A stretch of 64,000 nucleotides of DNA, taken from contig JAGMWG010000002.1 in assembly GCA_020744225.1 (NCBI GenBank), positions 1,736,001-1,800,000 on the forward strand. Direction: 5' to 3'. Source of the stretch: Paraphoma chrysanthemicola (Eukaryota > Ascomycota > Dothideomycetes > Pleosporales > Phaeosphaeriaceae). Below, piece by piece: positions 20,192 to 30,591 of the stretch (position 1 is its first letter; each line of letters opens with the position of its first letter). The notes beneath the pieces are model-generated. The model ran no database searches. It worked only from the letters and a program-made list of their open reading frames with translations, and was not told where the DNA came from. The position numbers and the translations under genes are program-made.

Positions 20192-22428
20192 ATGCGCCCT
20201 GCGACCGCCGCGTTAGCGCTACGTGCCGTTCCGAGTGTTCCTGGGACAGCAGCAGCAGGTCAGTAGAGAAGCGGCCGCGGTGGGATGTGTTATTGACATG
20301 TACAGCTCCTCGAAATGGCCTGGGTCTTTGCAACCCTCTGGCCAGGATATCTCCGCTCGGCTTCCTTGCACGCCAATACTCTACCACGTCCCGCAACGGC
20401 TCTCTATCGCAATTCCGTCACACACTGAAGCCCGGCATGGTCGGGCTGAATCTCATACAACAACGATCACTCTTTGGCGGACCGTCTCAGGACCAGCTGG
20501 CGCGCCTCGAGGAGGCTGCGAACAACAACCCCAGCAGCGCCACGTCGCAGGCTTCGTTCTATTCAGCTTTGATGCGCGCCAATATGCCCCAAATCGTCGT
20601 CAATCGCTACAATACTGGTCACTTTGCCACCAATGCCGTCGTGGACAGATTCTATCAGAGTGCTTTGAACAAGCTGGGACAATCGATTGGCACCAACAAC
20701 TTGCAGGCTGGTCAAGGGCTCTCGCAGCAGCAGATGCAGGCTGTCGGGCAGGCAGTGGGTGCCCACGTTGGTGCTGGCCAGATTGGCAAAACCAAAGGAG
20801 GTTCCGGCATCAAGAGCGACCCGGTCTATGTCGTCGTCGAGGAGTCTTTAATGAACGTCATCTTCAAATGGGTGCGCTGGATCTTCGGCTTTGCCCTCGC
20901 CGCCTACGTTTCGCTCATCCTCATCACGCTTTTCGTCGAAACCAGCGGAGTACTCAAGAAGGTTGGCGGTGGAACAAGCGCCGAGGTACGGCCCGAGCAC
21001 CAGAATACCCGGTTCAGCGACGTCCACGGATGCGACGAGGCTAAGGAAGAGCTCCTGGATGTTGTCGACTTTCTCAAGCACCCTGAACGATACAACAAGC
21101 TCGGTGGTCGTCTCCCCAAAGGTGTCCTTCTCATCGGCCCCCCTGGTACTGGAAAGACGCTCCTGGCTCGCGCTGTTGCTGGCGAGGCCGGCGTCCCCTT
21201 CTTCTACATGTCTGGCTCCGAGTTTGATGAGGTTTATGTCGGTGTAGGAGCTAAACGCGTCCGCGAACTGTTCCAAGCTGCACGATCGAAGGCTCCCGCC
21301 ATTGTCTTTATTGACGAACTGGATGCTGTAGGCGGAAAGCGTAAGTCGCGTGACGCCAACTACCACCGCCAGACCTTGAACCAGCTTCTCAACGATCTCG
21401 ATGGATTCGACCAGAGCACCGGCGTCATCTTCATCGCCGCCACTAACCATCCCGAACTTCTTGACCAAGCCTTACTCCGTCCTGGACGTTTCGATCGTCA
21501 CGTTCAAGTCGAGCTTCCTGATGTTGGCGGGCGCCTCGCCATCTTGAAGTATCACACAAAGAAGATTCGCCTCAACCCCGAGATCGACTTATCGACTATC
21601 GCTCGCGGTACGCCTGGCTTCTCTGGTGCCGAGTTGGAGAACCTCGCAAATTCTGCAGCCATTCGCGCTTCAAAGCTCCAGGCAAAGTTCGTCTCTCTCC
21701 ATGATCTCGAGTGGGCCAAGGACAAGATCATGATGGGTGCCGAAAAGAAGACTCGTACAGTGCCTCTTCAAGACAAGATCCACACTGCCTATCATGAGGG
21801 TGGCCACACTCTTGTCGGTCTCTATACCAAAGGTTTCAGCGACGTTCACAAGGCCACCATTCTTCCACGCGGACACGCAGCTGGTATTACCTTCTTCCTG
21901 CCACAAGAAGAGCATCACCACACCCGTCAACAGTACATTCGTCAGCTACAAGTTTCCATGGGTGGCAAAATGGCTGAAGAGATTGTATTCGGCGCGGACA
22001 ATGTTGCTGACGGAGCATCTGGCGACATCCAGCAAGCAACACAGCTCGCCTATAACATGGTCACAGCCTGCGGCTTCTCAGATGTACTTGGCAACGTCGA
22101 CTTTAAATCAAATTACGAGATGGTGTCTCCCGAGACGAAGCGTCTGATTGACAACGAGGTTCGACGCTTGATCGATGAGGCCAAGGCGAGCGCGCGAGAC
22201 CTCTTAAGGTCGAAACGACCTGAGCTCGACTTACTAGCCAACGCCCTTGTTCAGTACGAGACGCTGGACAAGGAGGAGATTCTCAAGGTGATTAAGGGCG
22301 AGAAGCTACCTGACCGCTTGATGGCGATGCCTGATGCCCCCATCAAAATACCCGACAGTCCTATCGCCCTGATCAAACCGGTGTCTGGGGATGATGACGG
22401 ATCATCTGGACCTGGTGTTCCTGCATGA
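20192..22428 (+). CDS. YME1: Mitochondrial i-AAA protease, FtsH family, 729 aa
   Basis: ATP-dependent zinc metalloprotease of the inner mitochondrial membrane with its active site in the intermembrane space; degrades unassembled or damaged membrane proteins. Exons 20192-20258 and 20306-22428 (intron 47 nt). The N terminus is presequence-like (MRPATAALALRAVPSV...GFLARQYSTTS). A single TM lies at about residues 200-220 (WIFGFALAAYVSLILITLFV), the one-TM layout of Yme1 rather than two-TM m-AAA subunits. AAA module: Walker A GPPGTGKT at about 300, pore loop with Y-V-G, Walker B IVFIDELDA, and second region of homology ATNHPELLDQALLRPGRFDR. Protease: HEGGH at about 518 (HExxH; Gly instead of the commoner Ala at position 3) and the distal Asp ligand in ASGDIQQAT. 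Confidence 0.96.
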
Positions 22429-24091
22429 ACATGGATGTGGGCTTAAAGATTTGGAAATTGATATAGCGTGCATCATATGAGGCGAACGGCGTTCACGATC
22501 CGCTCTTCCCTCTTGCTTTATAGCTACTGCAGCATAGAGCGTTCTCGGTCACCCATGGACCTGGGCTTCCATTACATCTTGTACAGTATTTGGTACCAGT
22601 AGTGCTAGTGAAAAGAGCTTGGCCTTTACCACCATGCATCGCATTAGCGAGTGTATAATATGAGATGATAACCAATCTCTGATGCAAATCTGATTGCGCG
22701 CTGGATGAATACCATTTGAGTCAACCAGCACAAGGACAGGTGGAGTCACTCATATATTTGAGGACTGCACCTGCAGTGCAATGCCGCATAACACGGCCGC
22801 TTCATCTCCACGTGCACTCATTACCAAGAAATGCCTCAACCTGAATTCGATCTGCGCACCATTCGATATGATACTAAAGGACTTAAAGGAGGACGTTAGA
22901 CCAGATTAGTTTTAACGTCTCAAACCCACCACCGCCTAAACCACGAATAGACGACAGACTTGTGCAGCTTCCACTAAACGCGCTGCTGAACTTTGAGGAG
23001 AGGTTGTCGCAGCAGTCGTTGGTCGAAATGGTCAGGAAGGTAAGGTTTCGCAGACCGAGGATCTGGAAATGGCTTCTAGCAGAGGCAAAGAGTTCGAGAA
23101 GCCCTTTTCCTGAAAGAATGCCTACTTGCCAATGGCACTCATATTATGTGTTATGATTGCCGTTATCCTGGTATTTGAACGTACTGGGATGGACCTGGAG
23201 GCAAGAGGTCGATGTGCGTGTGCGTATTACTCTGGTTGCAGTTGATGAGACCGAAAGCTGCCGTAGGTGTGGAGTTGGAGCTTGCTGTGAAGTTCGAAGC
23301 AGTGCTGATCTCTGCTGGTGGGTTGCGACGAACAAGCTGAATCCACGAAAGTCTATTGCTGTCGCTGCGAGGCTAAGAAGAAGCTCTAGTCTACCCGCAG
23401 CATTAGGTCAGAACCTCACCACCATACGTACTGTCATATTCATGCAAAACATAATCTTCAAAATTGCATCTAGAGTTGGCCTCGGTGATTCTCTTCTGCG
23501 ATTTTCAGATCGTCGTGCGATCACCCCCAGGGCGATCTTGGGTTGGGCCTCAGTGTCACCCCACCAACATCAACATACCCCATTCGGCAACTTGCAGAAA
23601 TACCGTCGATTGCGGTTGCCCTTCGGTGCCCCTTCCAAGCCCGTTGCGTGACCTCTGATGCACATCGCCTGTTGAAGCTGCCTCATTGGGCAAGTCTGCG
23701 CTGCCACCGTCGATCGCAGGTGCCCTTCGCTGATGACACTGCAGGTCGCATCTCCGGCTTCGTGCGCACTGCCGGAACAAGCACTTCCTCGCAACACCAT
23801 CGATTGCAGCACTAAACAGCATCCCTCGTAGCTCAGTGCTTAACTATCCCTATCGCAGCTTACTCACGCGCAGGTGTGGCTACACGTGGGCAAGGTCGTC
23901 CTTGTGACGTCGAACGCGTGGCTGAAGGCTTATGGAGCCTGCCAGTCATCTCCGGGTTCCACACATCTGCAGCCCACCTTTGACACCTTCTATCAACCTT
24001 CTGCTCTCCTTGATTATCGACCGTTGGCATTTCCTAAGCTCATGTTCACTTTTCCCTATACTTTGTCCTCCCCGTTCTTTGTTCCTGCTTC
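22429..24091. other. Intergenic, 1.66 kb
   Basis: No gene supported. Near 23602-23812 there is an imperfect repetition of a short motif (ccgTCGATtGCgGgTGCCCTTCG-like at 23605 and 23707, a third weaker one at 23800). The end of the interval is the pyrimidine-rich promoter of the MOT1-like gene. Confidence 0.45.
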
Positions 24092-25489
24092 ATGGCGTCT
24101 GCTCTAAACCCAATACGACGGCTTCGACGAACGTATCAGCACAATGTTGATACCATCAAAGCGCAGCCCCTCGCCGAGCTATCGGGCTCATTGGGCGATC
24201 TGGGAACGCTGCTCCCGCTTATGACTGCATTGGTCCTTACCAACTCAATATCGCTTCCGTCAACGCTGCTATTTACAGGCGCGGCCAATATTTTCACAGG
24301 AGTGGCTTTCGCACTTCCCTTGCCTGTGCAGCCAATGAAGGCCATTGCAGCAGTCGCTATTGCAAGGAGATTTACCCTCGAAGAAAATGCTGCAGCGGGC
24401 CTCGTAGTGGCAGGCTTGGTGGGAGTCTTCAGTGTCACAGGGCTGCTCAACTGGACGAACCGTGTGACGCCAACTCCAGTCGTAAAAGGTATACAGGTTG
24501 GCGCGGGGCTCTCGCTCTGCCTGAGTGCGGGATCAAAGATGCTTGCACCTTTGACCTGGACAGGACCCTGGTGGGGCGACAATTTTCTATGGGCACTCGC
24601 TGCCGTACTTCTGCTTCTAGTCACATTCGCAAGTCCAAAGCTGCCGTACGCAATGATCGTATTCGGATTCGGGATCTTCTTGTCCATCATAGGACCCAGT
24701 AATAACCCCTTGGATGCTATCTCCTCAGCAATTCCCATAGTCCATCCGTCTCGAAAGGACTTTTGGAAAGCGACAACAACCGCATCTTTGGGGCAGTTAC
24801 CTCTCACCTTACTCAATTCCGTGATCGCTGCTTCAGCGCTCGCCTCTGACCTTTTCCCATCTCCTCCATATCCGGCAGCGCCAACAGTATCTGAGTTGGG
24901 ATACTCAGTAGCAGTTATTAACCTGGTCGGCTGTTGGTTTGGTGCAATGCCCGCATGTCATGGCTCAGGCGGTCTTGCTGGCCAGTACCGCTTTGGCGCG
25001 CGCAGCGGCTCAAGCATCGTTGTTCTTGGTTCAATCAAATTCTCACTCGGTGTGATCGCATTCTGGCACTCTGACACAATCGTCAGCGTTCTCGCCGGTA
25101 TCCCCAAATCATTGCTCGGCGTCTTGGTCATTGCAGCAGGAGTCGAGCTGGCCAAAGTCGGAGAGAGCGTCAACACTGACGCTCGAGATCTACGCGTGCT
25201 GGACAGGGAGCACTCTTGGGATGGGAAAAGAGTCAAAGAGCTCGACGAAAGAGACAGAAAAGAGCGGTGGATGATCATGTTGGTGACTGTGGCAGCGCTT
25301 TTGGCATTCAGTAACGATGCTGTCGGATTTTTGATTGGCTTGGCGTGGCACTGGGGCTTCCAAGCTGCAAGGTGGGTCGAGATGCGGAGGAATAGCAGAG
25401 CTGGACGGTCGTTCTGGAGGCGTATTACTCACAATCCATCAGAGAGCAGTGAATTGCTTGCTCATGAAGAGTCCGACACCGAGGCTTGA
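24092..25489 (+). CDS. MOT1-family molybdate/sulfate transporter, 465 aa
   Basis: Single-exon polytopic membrane protein with about 10-12 hydrophobic segments. It carries the two signature motifs of the MOT1 molybdate transporter family, which is related to SulP/SLC26 but lacks a STAS domain: ELSGSLGDLGTLLPLMTALV in the first membrane segment and PLPVQPMKAIAAVA in the third. A later MPACHGSGGLAGQYRFGAR loop is also characteristic. The cytosolic loop at about 365-395 is highly charged (LDREHSWDGKRVKELDERDR), and the tail carries acidic residues. MOT1 proteins take up molybdate at nanomolar affinity in algae and plants or load vacuoles; in fungi they would feed molybdenum cofactor synthesis (nitrate reductase). 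Substrate specificity is inferred from family only. Confidence 0.92.
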   Translation: MASALNPIRRLRRTYQHNVDTIKAQPLAELSGSLGDLGTLLPLMTALVLTNSISLPSTLLFTGAANIFTGVAFALPLPVQPMKAIAAVAIARRFTLEENAAAGLVVAGLVGVFSVTGLLNWTNRVTPTPVVKGIQVGAGLSLCLSAGSKMLAPLTWTGPWWGDNFLWALAAVLLLLVTFASPKLPYAMIVFGFGIFLSIIGPSNNPLDAISSAIPIVHPSRKDFWKATTTASLGQLPLTLLNSVIAASALASDLFPSPPYPAAPTVSELGYSVAVINLVGCWFGAMPACHGSGGLAGQYRFGARSGSSIVVLGSIKFSLGVIAFWHSDTIVSVLAGIPKSLLGVLVIAAGVELAKVGESVNTDARDLRVLDREHSWDGKRVKELDERDRKERWMIMLVTVAALLAFSNDAVGFLIGLAWHWGFQAARWVEMRRNSRAGRSFWRRITHNPSESSELLAHEESDTEA

Positions 25490-25637
25490 ATCGCTTTGCT
25501 GCTTAGCGTCATCCAAGATTTCTGGAGCATAGCGACGGACGTTCGTAGTTTGCCTAGCGATGATTTTCCCTACTAAGGATGATTATGGGTCCTAATAGTA
25601 CCTATTTACTCCATTGTATTCAGTCTACCTTTGAAGT

Positions 25638-26642
25638 CTACCAGTCCGACTTATCTAGCCACGAGAAGAGTGCCTTGTGATACCTCTCGCTATCCTGTAT
25701 TTGCGGACTATGACCCATATCGTCAAACTCAACCAATGCTGCCCCACGAATGGCCTTCGCTGTAGCCCTGCCAAGCACGGTGTAATTGCCTAATTTCTTC
25801 TGGACGTCTGGCGGGCTCCAAGCCTTGCCAATGGCAGTATTGTCCTTGGTGCCAATTATCACCAACGTTCGTGCCTTGATCAATGGAAACTCATACACCA
25901 CAGGCTGGTTCAGAATTGCCTCGGTAGTCTGCGCCATATTGTACGCAAAGAGAGCGCTTTCCCCTGGCAGCTTATACAAGGAGAGCAGCATGTTGACCCA
26001 GACATCGTATTCAGGCTTCCAAGTGTTGACATAGTATGTAGCCTGTTGGTAGTTTCGAATCGAGGTGTAGCTCGTCGCCAGCTCATCTTTGTATATCGAG
26101 TCAATCGGTCGGTATGGCACGCCAAGCGCTTTCCAGTCCTCGAGTCCGATCGGATTCGTGAGCACGAGATGGGAGGTTGTGTTTGGATACATGAGCGCGA
26201 AGCGAGACGCAAGCATCCCGCCCATGCTGTGGCCTAGAACCTTGACTTTCACAAGTCCCAGCGATTGCAGCAAAGACTGGGTGTTGTATGCTAGCTGCTG
26301 AAGCGAAAACTGGTAACCTGGTGGTTTTGAAGATTTGCAGAAGCCGACTTGGTCAGGAATGATGACGCGGTAGCCCCAGGCTGAAAGGCGCTTTGCGCTG
26401 TCTTCCCATGTCGCACCACAGAAATTTTTGCCATGTAGAAGCACGATGGTGTTGTTCTTCCGTGAGGTTGTGTTTGTTGGCGCGACGTCCATGTACGCCA
26501 TGGAGAGATTAAGTTGCTGGGATGGGATTTGGTGGTATTGCACCGGCCATGGGTACGAGTAATTCCATGCGCTTGGTGGGATGACCGTGGCTGCAGATGA
26601 GACAGCAGCAAAAATTGCGGTCAGTAGCGTTGCAGGCCGCAT
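25638..26642 (-). CDS. Secreted alpha/beta-hydrolase, 334 aa
   Basis: Single exon. The N-terminal signal peptide (MRPATLLTAIFAAVSSAATV) predicts secretion. The core is an alpha/beta-hydrolase fold: oxyanion-hole motif LLHGKNFCGATW, nucleophile elbow GHSMGG (Ser at about residue 155), acidic residue in VIIGTKDNTA and catalytic His in DDMGHSPQIQ near the C terminus. The spacing resembles bacterial-type haloperoxidase/epoxide-hydrolase-like carboxylic-ester hydrolases. Several N-x-S/T sequons (NYS, NLS, NTT) fit an extracellular glycoprotein. Its 3' end is 148 bp from the convergent transporter gene. Substrate unknown. Confidence 0.88.
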   Translation of the reverse strand: MRPATLLTAIFAAVSSAATVIPPSAWNYSYPWPVQYHQIPSQQLNLSMAYMDVAPTNTTSRKNNTIVLLHGKNFCGATWEDSAKRLSAWGYRVIIPDQVGFCKSSKPPGYQFSLQQLAYNTQSLLQSLGLVKVKVLGHSMGGMLASRFALMYPNTTSHLVLTNPIGLEDWKALGVPYRPIDSIYKDELATSYTSIRNYQQATYYVNTWKPEYDVWVNMLLSLYKLPGESALFAYNMAQTTEAILNQPVVYEFPLIKARTLVIIGTKDNTAIGKAWSPPDVQKKLGNYTVLGRATAKAIRGAALVEFDDMGHSPQIQDSERYHKALFSWLDKSDW

Positions 26643-27746
26643 TTTGATGGATTGTGGCCGATTCGTGAAGGAGCCAGCTTCGGGCGCATACAGTCGTGGA
26701 ATGACGAGTGCTTATGAGGTTCAAAGATCCTTGTCGTCGCGTATCTGGCATGCCAATCTACTACATTGATCCTGCACCTGCCCATCTGGATGGGGGCCCA
26801 CACGCAAACATGATCCTTCAACGACAGTTGGCCGGTCCCGCAGTCTGGTTGTTTCTCCTCCAATGAGGCTTGCGCATCGCTGAAACGCATACTCGGTTCC
26901 CGTATAGCCAGGGGTTATCTTCAGATTGGGACGCAGACAATCTACACAAGCACAAGCTCAAAGCCATTATGAGAATGCAAGCGCTGACTTTCAGGAGGTC
27001 ACGTTGGGCTCGGGACTGGACGGCCTGTATGGCACTGAACACTCATTTCGCCAGACTCATTTAACTTGGGATTTTTAGTGCATGTCAAGTTGTATTCCGT
27101 AGAGCAATTCCCCTTCCTACTGCCGGCATTACAACTCCATTAAAAGCAGTAAACATTAGCCAGTTTCCACCAGCTCAGCGTTTTTCGGACAGTCGATGAT
27201 GAAAAGGATGCGACACGAACCGCGGGGGCTCTGCAAGCCACGCTTAAACGGCTAAATGACCCCGACCTCAAAATGCGGGCGGCGAAATTGAGGTGGACTG
27301 AGGGCAGAAAGACTACGAAGGACGGGTCCGATTCTATTCGCACCTCGTCGGTGTGATACTACACTATAACTGATTTAACAATGAACGAAGCGCCTGAACG
27401 ACTGAATCACTCCTGGATGGAGGCAACACCTTCTTCAGCAACTGCCGGCGCGCTACGAACATCCTATTGCCATCGGTACTATCGTAGCGCAACGGCCACG
27501 CGAGCATTTTGCCTGTGCCCCTGCCTAGACAGAGATCTACTGTTGATATCCGGGGAATGACCCATTCCAGAATGCTTGTTTTCAGCAACCTCAAATGGAG
27601 ACGTCCTGGATGTAGTTAGCTGCGCGGCTGTTCAACTTATATGCACAACGCCATCCGGGTTGCCGGGGCTCTATATATGCTAGTTCATCAAAGATGCAAG
27701 TTCCTCAGCTACGGATCTCTCGTCTTTGTCCTGCTCGACACTCAAT
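26643..27746. promoter_or_regulatory. Divergent intergenic region between two secreted hydrolases
   Basis: About 1.1 kb between the starts of the alpha/beta hydrolase (-) and the carboxylesterase (+). No coding region is supported. TATA-like tatatatg at 27672-27679 lies about 70 bases upstream of the carboxylesterase ATG. A shared promoter for the two secreted esterases is possible. Confidence 0.4.
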
Positions 27747-29822
27747 ATGGCCATCCTCGCCACTCTCATTGCTATAACGGCAGGCTTCGTCTCTTTCGGT
27801 CAATCCTCCCCTTTCGAGGCAAGAGCTGCCATTGAGCCAACCAACTCGAAGTCCTCTTTGACACTCATATACCAAAATAACTTGAATGGATCGGACGACA
27901 AGAACCACATCGGTGCTCTGATACTAGACGCCGTACCCCGGGCCAAGGCTGCTGCTGCATGCGCCACGGTTAACGAAAAGCTTCTGTCCAAAGCCACGCT
28001 GCAAAAGTACGAGGCAGACTTCAACGATGCCATCTCCTTTCAGGACTATGCCAAGTACAGTGACGCCGAGCGCGGCTATTACATCGAAGACGGAGTTGTT
28101 TCTGTTGGCAATCGCGTCACATACTCTTCGTCAACGGGTAACCATAAGGATCTTCCAGTCCTTTGCACGCAGTCCGCCAACAACGGCTCCTCGAATGCTA
28201 TACCCGTAAATGGCAGTCAGATCACCGTGTATGCTGCGGATAACACCTTCGTCGGCTACCGTAACCAGAAATCGTTCCGTTTTCTTGGTGTTCCATACGC
28301 CGATACACCAAAGAGATTCAAGTACTCTTCACTCTACTCGAAGAAGGGCCAGACTATTCAAGCAACAGCTTATGGTTCCCAGTGCGCTCAGGGTAGCTCC
28401 GGGAGTGAGGATTGCTTGTTTCTGAACGTTCAGACACCCTTCATCCCGAAGGTCGACTCGAAAAAGCAGCTACGACCGGTACTGTTTTGGATCCACGGTG
28501 GAGGCTTTACTGGCGGTAGTGGTGCGGACTCGTTATCCGATGGTGGCAATTTAGCCAGTAAGGAGGATCTTGTCGTAGTCTCGATCAACTACCGCCTATC
28601 AACCCTCGGTTTCCTTGCCGTTCCCGGAACTGACGTTAAGGGCAACTTTGGTATTGCCGATCAAATCACTGCACTCGATTGGGTCGTTGCGAACATTGCA
28701 TCCTTTGGTGGTGACCCAAAGAAGATAACTATTGCCGGTGAATCAGCTGGCGCAGGCTCCGTGCGCACGCTTCTCGGATCCCCACAGGCCATTGGAAAGT
28801 ACCAAGGTGCGATTGCGATGTCGAATTTGGGAGGTGGCGTTGCCCTCGGCCTGAGTGGTGACTATGGGACGACTTACTCCACCTACTACACCATCGACCA
28901 GTCCTATCGTGTCGCCGGCCCACAGATCTTCGCTGCTATAGGATGCAATGGTACCGATGTGGCCACCCAAATTGCTTGCCTTGAGCAGGTGCCCGCCTCG
29001 AAGCTTGTTGGCCTTTCAACTGTAGCGCGGTACGTTGTCCAAGACGGCAAGTACGTTGACACACCGAATCTGATCCTTTCCACCCGCAATGCCAGCACTG
29101 CGCATATCCCCGTTATATTTGGAATCACCCGAAACGATGGCTCCTCGTTCAGCACATATCCAAAGACGCCCATCTCGAACCACACTCAAGGCCTGCAAGT
29201 CGCGCTCGGTATCAACGCCACGTGGGCGCAGCGTGTCATCGACTCCAACCTCTTCCCTTTGATCAGCACCGGTAATTTGACTCTTGACTCCTTCAATGTC
29301 TCTCAACGCATTGCGACAGACAAGACCTTCCGCTGCGTCGACCAAGCCACTGTATACGCTGGTACAAGCACTCGCGCCTTCCAAAAAGCCTATTACTACC
29401 AATTTGAGCGCACGATCGACGGTTACGACCCCAACAACCTCGGCCAGCCCGCCAATGATAACCCCAAGAACCCCTACTTCCGCTTCCACGGTGCAGATAT
29501 GCCGTGGCTGTTTGGTACTCTCAATAGAATCCGTGAACCAGAAGACCTGTGGAGTGCACAGCTGGTGACAAGCTACTTCGCGTCGTTCGTAAGATCTGGC
29601 AATCCTAACCCGGATCTCCAATATCTCGACCAGCGAGGATATGACAAGGTTCTTGAGGGTGTGAAGAAATATGGACAATGGGGCGAGGTTGATGCGAGCA
29701 GGAAGACAGGCGACGAGATCAGACTGCTGGACTGGCCAAGCAAGAGCACTAGCTTTGTTGACGTTGAGCAGTGCGCATGGCTGGGATATCCGTTGGATTA
29801 CTACCTCAAGGGCGGCAAGTAG
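27747..29822 (+). CDS. Secreted type-B carboxylesterase/lipase, 691 aa
   Basis: Single exon. Signal peptide MAILATLIAITAGFVSFGQS. An N-terminal extension of about 160 residues precedes the COesterase domain. Domain motifs: the type-B signature EDCLFLNVQTP, the oxyanion-hole region WIHGGGFTGGSG, nucleophile elbow GESAGAGS, and FRFHGADMPWLFGT supplying the catalytic His. The acidic residue should lie in FGITRNDGSSF. Many N-x-S/T sequons are present. The family hydrolyses lipid, aryl or ferulate-type esters outside the cell; specificity cannot be inferred. Total length is above the roughly 550 aa typical of the family because of the N-terminal extension. Confidence 0.92.
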   Translation: MAILATLIAITAGFVSFGQSSPFEARAAIEPTNSKSSLTLIYQNNLNGSDDKNHIGALILDAVPRAKAAAACATVNEKLLSKATLQKYEADFNDAISFQDYAKYSDAERGYYIEDGVVSVGNRVTYSSSTGNHKDLPVLCTQSANNGSSNAIPVNGSQITVYAADNTFVGYRNQKSFRFLGVPYADTPKRFKYSSLYSKKGQTIQATAYGSQCAQGSSGSEDCLFLNVQTPFIPKVDSKKQLRPVLFWIHGGGFTGGSGADSLSDGGNLASKEDLVVVSINYRLSTLGFLAVPGTDVKGNFGIADQITALDWVVANIASFGGDPKKITIAGESAGAGSVRTLLGSPQAIGKYQGAIAMSNLGGGVALGLSGDYGTTYSTYYTIDQSYRVAGPQIFAAIGCNGTDVATQIACLEQVPASKLVGLSTVARYVVQDGKYVDTPNLILSTRNASTAHIPVIFGITRNDGSSFSTYPKTPISNHTQGLQVALGINATWAQRVIDSNLFPLISTGNLTLDSFNVSQRIATDKTFRCVDQATVYAGTSTRAFQKAYYYQFERTIDGYDPNNLGQPANDNPKNPYFRFHGADMPWLFGTLNRIREPEDLWSAQLVTSYFASFVRSGNPNPDLQYLDQRGYDKVLEGVKKYGQWGEVDASRKTGDEIRLLDWPSKSTSFVDVEQCAWLGYPLDYYLKGGK

Positions 29823-30591
29823 TTGCAAGAGGTGCTACGCGGCATTGCCTGAATCGCCTCTGTTTGAGTAGTGGGAATTCAAATCAAAATGATACATGTG
29901 TCCCAGACGCTATGCATGAGTGACAGCTAAGCTAGGCATACTTTGTCAGCACGTTTAGTTCCTTAGATTTTAGCTAAACATATTCGGCCGTGTGCTTTTG
30001 CTATTCGGCCGTGCACTCTGCATAGTAGTGCTCTAGATAGTTACTACGTATCTCTGATAATACAGGCTGAACACATTCACGTTCTACTAAAAAGAAAGTG
30101 TTGTAGTCCTCTAGAGGCTTTCAAGTATCTATGAGTGCTATGCTGCAATTATAAATAGATGCAGAGACCTCTAGGAACTGTTGAGTGATAATACCCGGTA
30201 GAATAGATCTTGCCTGGATTTTATCTCGGAGGTGAGACGTATTCCTTTGATTGAAGGCGCACAGACTAACTTTTGAAAGAGTACTATCAGTTGTTGACTG
30301 ATGCCAATGGTATTGCTAATGTTCGGTTACCGCCTTGAACACAAGATCGACCTGAAACTCTTGCTTGCCGGGGCGTTACAAATAAAGGCCCAGCACTCTC
30401 TATGATTACCACCAAAATGGCTCATGCGAGTGGCGGCTATTCCATTCTCCGCAAGCCAAAAATAGGCGAATGCACGTGGCCATCAAATGACATCCCCGAT
30501 TGCTGCCAGCGTGCGTGAAACCTGATTGGAGCATCTCTGAATCCCACGTTGTTCCCCATATCACTTGCACACTCTAAGCCGACGGCTCTCT
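29823..30591. other. Intergenic, 770 bp, AT-rich, with diverged repeat
   Basis: Between convergent genes. Contains repeat copy B and otherwise no coding signal. Confidence 0.45.
29979..30205 (+). repeat. Diverged interspersed repeat, copy B
   Basis: Same orientation as copy A at 11641-11880 and alignable along most of its length, with many substitutions and small gaps. It carries an internal tandem of the attcggccgtg motif (near 29984 and 30002). No open frame survives. Confidence 0.55.
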
